From positions 62,001 through 126,000 of the forward strand of contig JABSRD010000006.1 of assembly GCA_013215285.1 (NCBI GenBank): DNA of 64,000 nt, given 5' to 3'. Below are positions 60,036-64,000 of the stretch, piece after piece. The notes under the pieces are model-generated. The model made no database searches, had not been told where the DNA came from, and saw only the letters and a list, made by a program, of their open reading frames with translations. The DNA comes from Candidatus Nitrosopumilus sp. GTDB lineage: Archaea > Thermoproteota > Nitrososphaeria > Nitrososphaerales > Nitrosopumilaceae. Position 1 is the stretch's first letter; each line of letters starts with the position of its first letter. Made by a program: the position numbers and the translations under genes.

Positions 60036-60731
60036 TTAGTTAATTCTAATTCCATTCATTTCTAACCATTTTACTGATTCTCCATATTCGGGCATATGTT
60101 TTGCCATTAGATTCCAAAAGCGTGAAGAGTGTTCTTTGATTTTAAAATGACATAACTCATGAAGAATAACATAGTTGATAATAGATCTTGGGGCTTTCAT
60201 CAAATTATAATTGAGATTAATTTCTTCAGTATGAGTGGAACTTCCCCATCTGTCTTTGAGTTCTTTGATATTGATTTTGGTAGGATGTACACCAATTTGT
60301 TTTTCCAAGTCATGAACTAATTTTGGAAACAATACGTTAGATCTTTTTTCAAGATATGTTTGATATTGTTTTTTGATCTGCTTAGTGGTATGTTTTTTTT
60401 GAGGTATATGGAATTCTATTGTGTTTCCAAGTAGAATTGTTTTTTCAACACTAGTTGGGATGATATGTATTTTGTAATCTTTACCTTGGACAGATAAGGT
60501 AGACTTTATAGAGAAAATAGGTTTTTTATGCTTTGCAAAATGTAATTGTTTTTTGAATATCCATTGCAGTCTTTGCTGAATCATATTTTTTACATCCATA
60601 GTGGACTTTGTTTGTGGTGTTCTTACTGTTACCCCGCTTGATGTAACAGTAATTTGAGATGTCTTGATACGCTTACTTTTGATCAAGTCATACTGAATTA
60701 TACAATTACCATACTTTACTTTCTTTATCAT
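60036..60731 (-). CDS. YgjP-like metallopeptidase (DUF45) next to type I restriction genes
   Basis: 231 aa. The zinc site is VILHELCHFKIKEHSSRFW (HELCH plus a downstream His), preceded by KDRWGSS and NLNYNLMKAPRSIINY. DUF45/YgjP proteins are minigluzincins often fused or linked to type I restriction operons, role unknown. It overlaps the hsdR stop by 4 bases. Confidence 0.88.
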   Translation of the reverse strand: MIKKVKYGNCIIQYDLIKSKRIKTSQITVTSSGVTVRTPQTKSTMDVKNMIQQRLQWIFKKQLHFAKHKKPIFSIKSTLSVQGKDYKIHIIPTSVEKTILLGNTIEFHIPQKKHTTKQIKKQYQTYLEKRSNVLFPKLVHDLEKQIGVHPTKINIKELKDRWGSSTHTEEINLNYNLMKAPRSIINYVILHELCHFKIKEHSSRFWNLMAKHMPEYGESVKWLEMNGIRIN

Positions 60732-63721
60732 AAGTTATCCTTGTTTAGTAGCATTAGAATTTTTTCGGATAATGTTGTAATGTCGTCTTCTGGTATTCCA
60801 AATGACTCTAAAATATCATATGTTATCTCTTCTGTTCTTCTTTTAACACTAGGCTTGTTGTACCATTCAACAATTTCTGTTTCTGGGAGTAGTTTTTCGG
60901 ATAGTGCTTTTGTGATTTTAATTGAGTTATCTTTGTCTTCTTTGTATTGTTCAATTAATCCGTATATTGAAAATTCAATGTCTCTTTCAAATCCTAGTTT
61001 CTTTCTTTCTTCTTCTATTGCCAATGCTTTTTCATAGATTTCTTTTACTTTGTTTTCAGTTTCTGGATCAAAAAATGTAGCGTTAATTTTTCTTCTCTTT
61101 TTTTCCTCATCAATAATTCTCATCAACATTACCCAAAGTTTTTCATAATATACTGGATTGTGTGAATAGTTTTCTTGGATTACTTGCTCAGCCTTATTTT
61201 TAATTAGTGCAGTTCTTGCTCGCGGAGATTTGAATTTAGATACATATGCCAAGAAATTCTCAAATGTAATCTCCATTGGTTTTATCAGTTCAGATACGCC
61301 AGTGGAACGGATTGCGTCATCAATTATTTTTTGAATCATACTAGCATACTTTCGGGTTGATACCTTTGGATCTTCGTAAGCATTTCTTAGTAACTGTCTA
61401 ATTTTACACAAATCTTTGAAATCTGGGATATACTGTGTTGATTCTTTTTTGTACATTTGTGAATTTAACACCTTAGAGAATTTTTTAAAATCCTCTTCAA
61501 ACGTATCTCGTTTATCTACAGGCTCAAATACCTCAATAATTTGCTCTAAATTGTTCCTATCAAGCCCTTTGAGGTGATTCATAATTTCAGCATGATGTAA
61601 TTTTAGAATGATTAGTTGTTGATCATCCGATTCCCATGCACCTTTGATATCATCTGAATCAAATATCTCTAGAGCTTGTTGAATGTTTTTTGTTACTCCG
61701 TAATAATCAACAATCAATCCTTCAGTTTTCCATTCATCGTATGGTCTGTTTACTCTGGCTATTGCCTGAAGTAAGGAATGTTCTCTAAGTGATTTATCCA
61801 AATATAGTACACTAACTATTTTTGCGTCAAAGCCAACTAGTAACATATCAACTACAATGAGAATTTTAGTTGGATCATCTGGACTCTTGAATGAATCTTC
61901 TGCCTGTCTCTTTTGTGTGTCAGTTAGATAGTATTTGTCCCAACTCTTTCCGTCCTTTCCCATCTCCCCGATTTTTTGATCCATGATAATTTTAGATGGG
62001 GGTGAATGAAGTCTGTCTAGTTCTTCTTTGTACAGTACTGCTGATTCTCTTGATGAGGCAACAATCATTACCTTGTAACCATTATCTTGAATGTTGTTTG
62101 TATAATGCTCTACAATATCAAATGCAATTTTTTTGATTCGTTGTGGGGCTTCAGCAATTTTTGCTTTAGTAACATATTCTTTTTTTAGTTGCTCTTTTAG
62201 TTCTGGTGTCATGTTTTGCTCTGAACCAATTATTCTATCAAACAAAACATCGATTGACTCATCACCTTCCACAAACAGATTTGATAGTCTACCTACATAC
62301 TTTATTGGAATTGTTGCACCATCTGCCTTTGATTCCTCAAATCCATACTTGTCAATTAAATCTCCAAAGACTTTGTACGTTGATCTATCTTCTTTGTCAA
62401 TAGGTGTTCCAGAAAATCCAAAGTAAATTCCATTAGGCATTGCCTTATCCATTGCCCCCGCCCCTGTTCCAAACTGTGAACGATGTGCCTCATCAACTAG
62501 AACAATGATTCTTTCATCAGTAGTATCAGTAATTTCCTCAAACTTTTGGATTGTAGTCATCATGGTTTTACCCTTGGGTGATTTTATGAACTCGGCAAGT
62601 TGTTTTGACTTGTCAGCCTTTTCGGGGGATGGAAAACCAACTTCGGAGAATGTTGTGTGTATTTGCTTGTCTAATTGACGCCTGTCTGTGACTATGACTA
62701 GAGGTAAATTGCCATATTCTATTGCCTGTCTTGCAACCCATTGCATAGTGAATGATTTACCTGAACCCTGAGTATGCCAGATAACTCCCCCTCGTCTATT
62801 ATCCGCTGTCTTGATCTTTTCTGCACACTTTGTAACTGCTCTGTATTGTTGGTGCTTTGCAACAATTTTGATTCGTTTGTTGTCTATGGTTTGATAGAGA
62901 ACATAATTTTTTAGTAAATCTAAAAGATGTGATCGTTCTAGCATTCCTGCGATGAGTATTTCTTGTTCTCTACTTTTTCCATATTTTTCCTCAACTTGTT
63001 GTATAGTTAATGGATAAGCACTTGACCATCTACTGTTTTGAAAGTGATTAACATCAGATGAAATTGTTCCATGTCTTGCCTGTGTTCCACAAGTTGCAAC
63101 AAGAATGTGATTGTAAAACATTAATTTCTCATAACCATTTCCAGTAGAACGATATTTCCTAAAGTTTTCTTTCTCTACTGCGTCTTCTAACCAGTTTCTT
63201 CTAAATGGTGACTTGCATTCTATAATTACAAGTGGAATACCATTTACATATAGAACAATGTCGGGGAAAATAGGATTCTTGAATCCTTGTAGTTCGAATT
63301 GGTTTGTAACAATAAAGTCATTATTATTTATATTTTCAAAGTCAAATAGTTTTACAGTTTTTTTAACAGTTCCAGTTTCATCATATTGATCAACTGTTAT
63401 TGGCTCTAATCCTCCTGTTTGTGATAGCCCAACTAGTTTCGCTCTAATCTTTTCATTTGTATCCATGGTGTCATATGTGAATGGAAATGAATCTTCTTTG
63501 ATTTGATTTAATGCGTCATCTATTCCATCTGAATCTAATTTAGGATTGATTCTTTGAATTGCTTCTCTTAATCTACCATACAGTAAAACTTCTGTAGTCT
63601 TTTTTCTTTCCTTGTTGAGGTCATTTTTTGATTTGTATTCATATCCCATTACAACTAGTTGTTCTAAGGCTGGAAGTTCAGAATGTTCTATTTCGTCGCC
63701 CGTACCTGTTACGAACATCAT
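60728..63721 (-). CDS. hsdR: Type I restriction enzyme R subunit
   Basis: 997 aa. The PD-(D/E)xK nuclease is IFPDIVLYVNGIPLVIIECK (D154, E168, K170). The SF2 translocase has Walker A HTQGSGKS (about 316-323), DEAH in VLVDEAHRSQF (410-413), SGTPID, and QAIARVNRPYD as motif VI. It translocates and cuts unmodified DNA as part of HsdR2M2S. It overlaps both neighbours by 4 bases. Confidence 0.95.
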   Translation of the reverse strand: MMFVTGTGDEIEHSELPALEQLVVMGYEYKSKNDLNKERKKTTEVLLYGRLREAIQRINPKLDSDGIDDALNQIKEDSFPFTYDTMDTNEKIRAKLVGLSQTGGLEPITVDQYDETGTVKKTVKLFDFENINNNDFIVTNQFELQGFKNPIFPDIVLYVNGIPLVIIECKSPFRRNWLEDAVEKENFRKYRSTGNGYEKLMFYNHILVATCGTQARHGTISSDVNHFQNSRWSSAYPLTIQQVEEKYGKSREQEILIAGMLERSHLLDLLKNYVLYQTIDNKRIKIVAKHQQYRAVTKCAEKIKTADNRRGGVIWHTQGSGKSFTMQWVARQAIEYGNLPLVIVTDRRQLDKQIHTTFSEVGFPSPEKADKSKQLAEFIKSPKGKTMMTTIQKFEEITDTTDERIIVLVDEAHRSQFGTGAGAMDKAMPNGIYFGFSGTPIDKEDRSTYKVFGDLIDKYGFEESKADGATIPIKYVGRLSNLFVEGDESIDVLFDRIIGSEQNMTPELKEQLKKEYVTKAKIAEAPQRIKKIAFDIVEHYTNNIQDNGYKVMIVASSRESAVLYKEELDRLHSPPSKIIMDQKIGEMGKDGKSWDKYYLTDTQKRQAEDSFKSPDDPTKILIVVDMLLVGFDAKIVSVLYLDKSLREHSLLQAIARVNRPYDEWKTEGLIVDYYGVTKNIQQALEIFDSDDIKGAWESDDQQLIILKLHHAEIMNHLKGLDRNNLEQIIEVFEPVDKRDTFEEDFKKFSKVLNSQMYKKESTQYIPDFKDLCKIRQLLRNAYEDPKVSTRKYASMIQKIIDDAIRSTGVSELIKPMEITFENFLAYVSKFKSPRARTALIKNKAEQVIQENYSHNPVYYEKLWVMLMRIIDEEKKRRKINATFFDPETENKVKEIYEKALAIEEERKKLGFERDIEFSIYGLIEQYKEDKDNSIKITKALSEKLLPETEIVEWYNKPSVKRRTEEITYDILESFGIPEDDITTLSEKILMLLNKDNL

Positions 63722-64000
63722 ACTTTTACTCTGACTTCGCCAGTTAACAGTTTCTGCATTAAAGATTTCTTTAGTCTCTCTAGTTTTTCTTTGTATTGTA
63801 TTTGTGAAGTGATTTGTGAATCAATATTAGATAGTACATATGTAATTTTTTTTATTTCATCCTGCTCAGGGATTGGAATTATCAGATTTTTGATATCAGA
63901 CATACGCAATCCCGGTTGTGCAGTTCTACTAGATCCTACAATATTCAAGATTTTTTGGGGTAAACCATATGCAAGAAACATTGATACAAACTTAACATAT
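63718..64000 (-). CDS. hsdS: Type I restriction specificity subunit, C-terminal fragment
   Basis: Runs off the right edge; the frame is open from 64000 to the stop at 63718. GLRMSDIKNLIIPIPEQDEI followed by the helical YVLSNIDSQITSQIQYKEKL and LKKSLMQKLLTGEVRV is the classic end of an HsdS target-recognition domain and its conserved spacer helix. HsdM should lie beyond 64000. Confidence 0.9.
   Translation of the reverse strand, partial: YVKFVSMFLAYGLPQKILNIVGSSRTAQPGLRMSDIKNLIIPIPEQDEIKKITYVLSNIDSQITSQIQYKEKLERLKKSLMQKLLTGEVRVKV

Overview
This AT-rich window looks like a chromosome segment of an ammonia-oxidising archaeon of the Nitrososphaerota (Thaumarchaeota), group I.1a, Nitrosopumilus/Nitrosarchaeum-like. 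I infer this from the gene mix: archaeal histone, topoisomerase VI, aIF2-beta, RIO1 kinase, archaeal-type PheRS/TrpRS/ValRS, ribosomal proteins S11 and S17e, RtcB, short archaeal PurA, PdxS/PdxT, small cupredoxins, many tiny membrane proteins, an intron-containing tRNA, and leaderless genes that often start with TTG or GTG about 26 bases after a TATA box. No rRNA gene is present, so the genus is an inference.

Layout. 1-3400 is accessory: a Mod-type DNA methyltransferase running off the left edge, a ribbon-helix-helix-like partner, and a transposase-like gene with SWIM, zinc-ribbon and DDE domains. 3400-51500 is mostly core: aminoacyl-tRNA synthetases (trpS, pheST, valS), CoA, PLP, thiamine, pterin, purine and pyrimidine genes, aconitase, RtcB, tRNAs Ala(UGC), Trp(CCA, two introns), Thr(CGU) and Cys(GCA), histone, TatD, a tRNA-modification block (sulfur-carrier/Cgi121 fusion, THUMP protein, Sua5), UppS, and a translation/topology run (aIF2-beta, DUF424, RIO1, KH protein, Top6B, Top6A). 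An AIPR-family defence gene sits alone in this core at 32.3-34.1 kb. A structured RNA with H/ACA-like features follows pheT.

51500-58600 looks like an integrated plasmid or provirus: tyrosine integrase, a divergent regulator module with a perfect 9-bp operator palindrome, several tiny genes, an SF3 primase-helicase split by an in-frame stop, a non-coding stretch with a perfect 15-bp inverted repeat, and a P-loop ATPase with packaging-ATPase-like features. 58.8-64 kb is a defence region: HNH protein, HicB/HicA toxin-antitoxin operon with a third gene, and a type I restriction operon (hsdS partial, hsdR, YgjP-like metallopeptidase).

The observations most worth checking are the ubiquitin-like/KEOPS Cgi121 fusion, the integrated element with its inverted repeats and split helicase, the structured RNA after pheT, the two-intron tRNA-Trp, single TATA boxes apparently shared by divergent leaderless genes, and two genes with no canonical start codon (uppS and the transposase-like gene). 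All assignments come from reading the sequence; no database search was possible.
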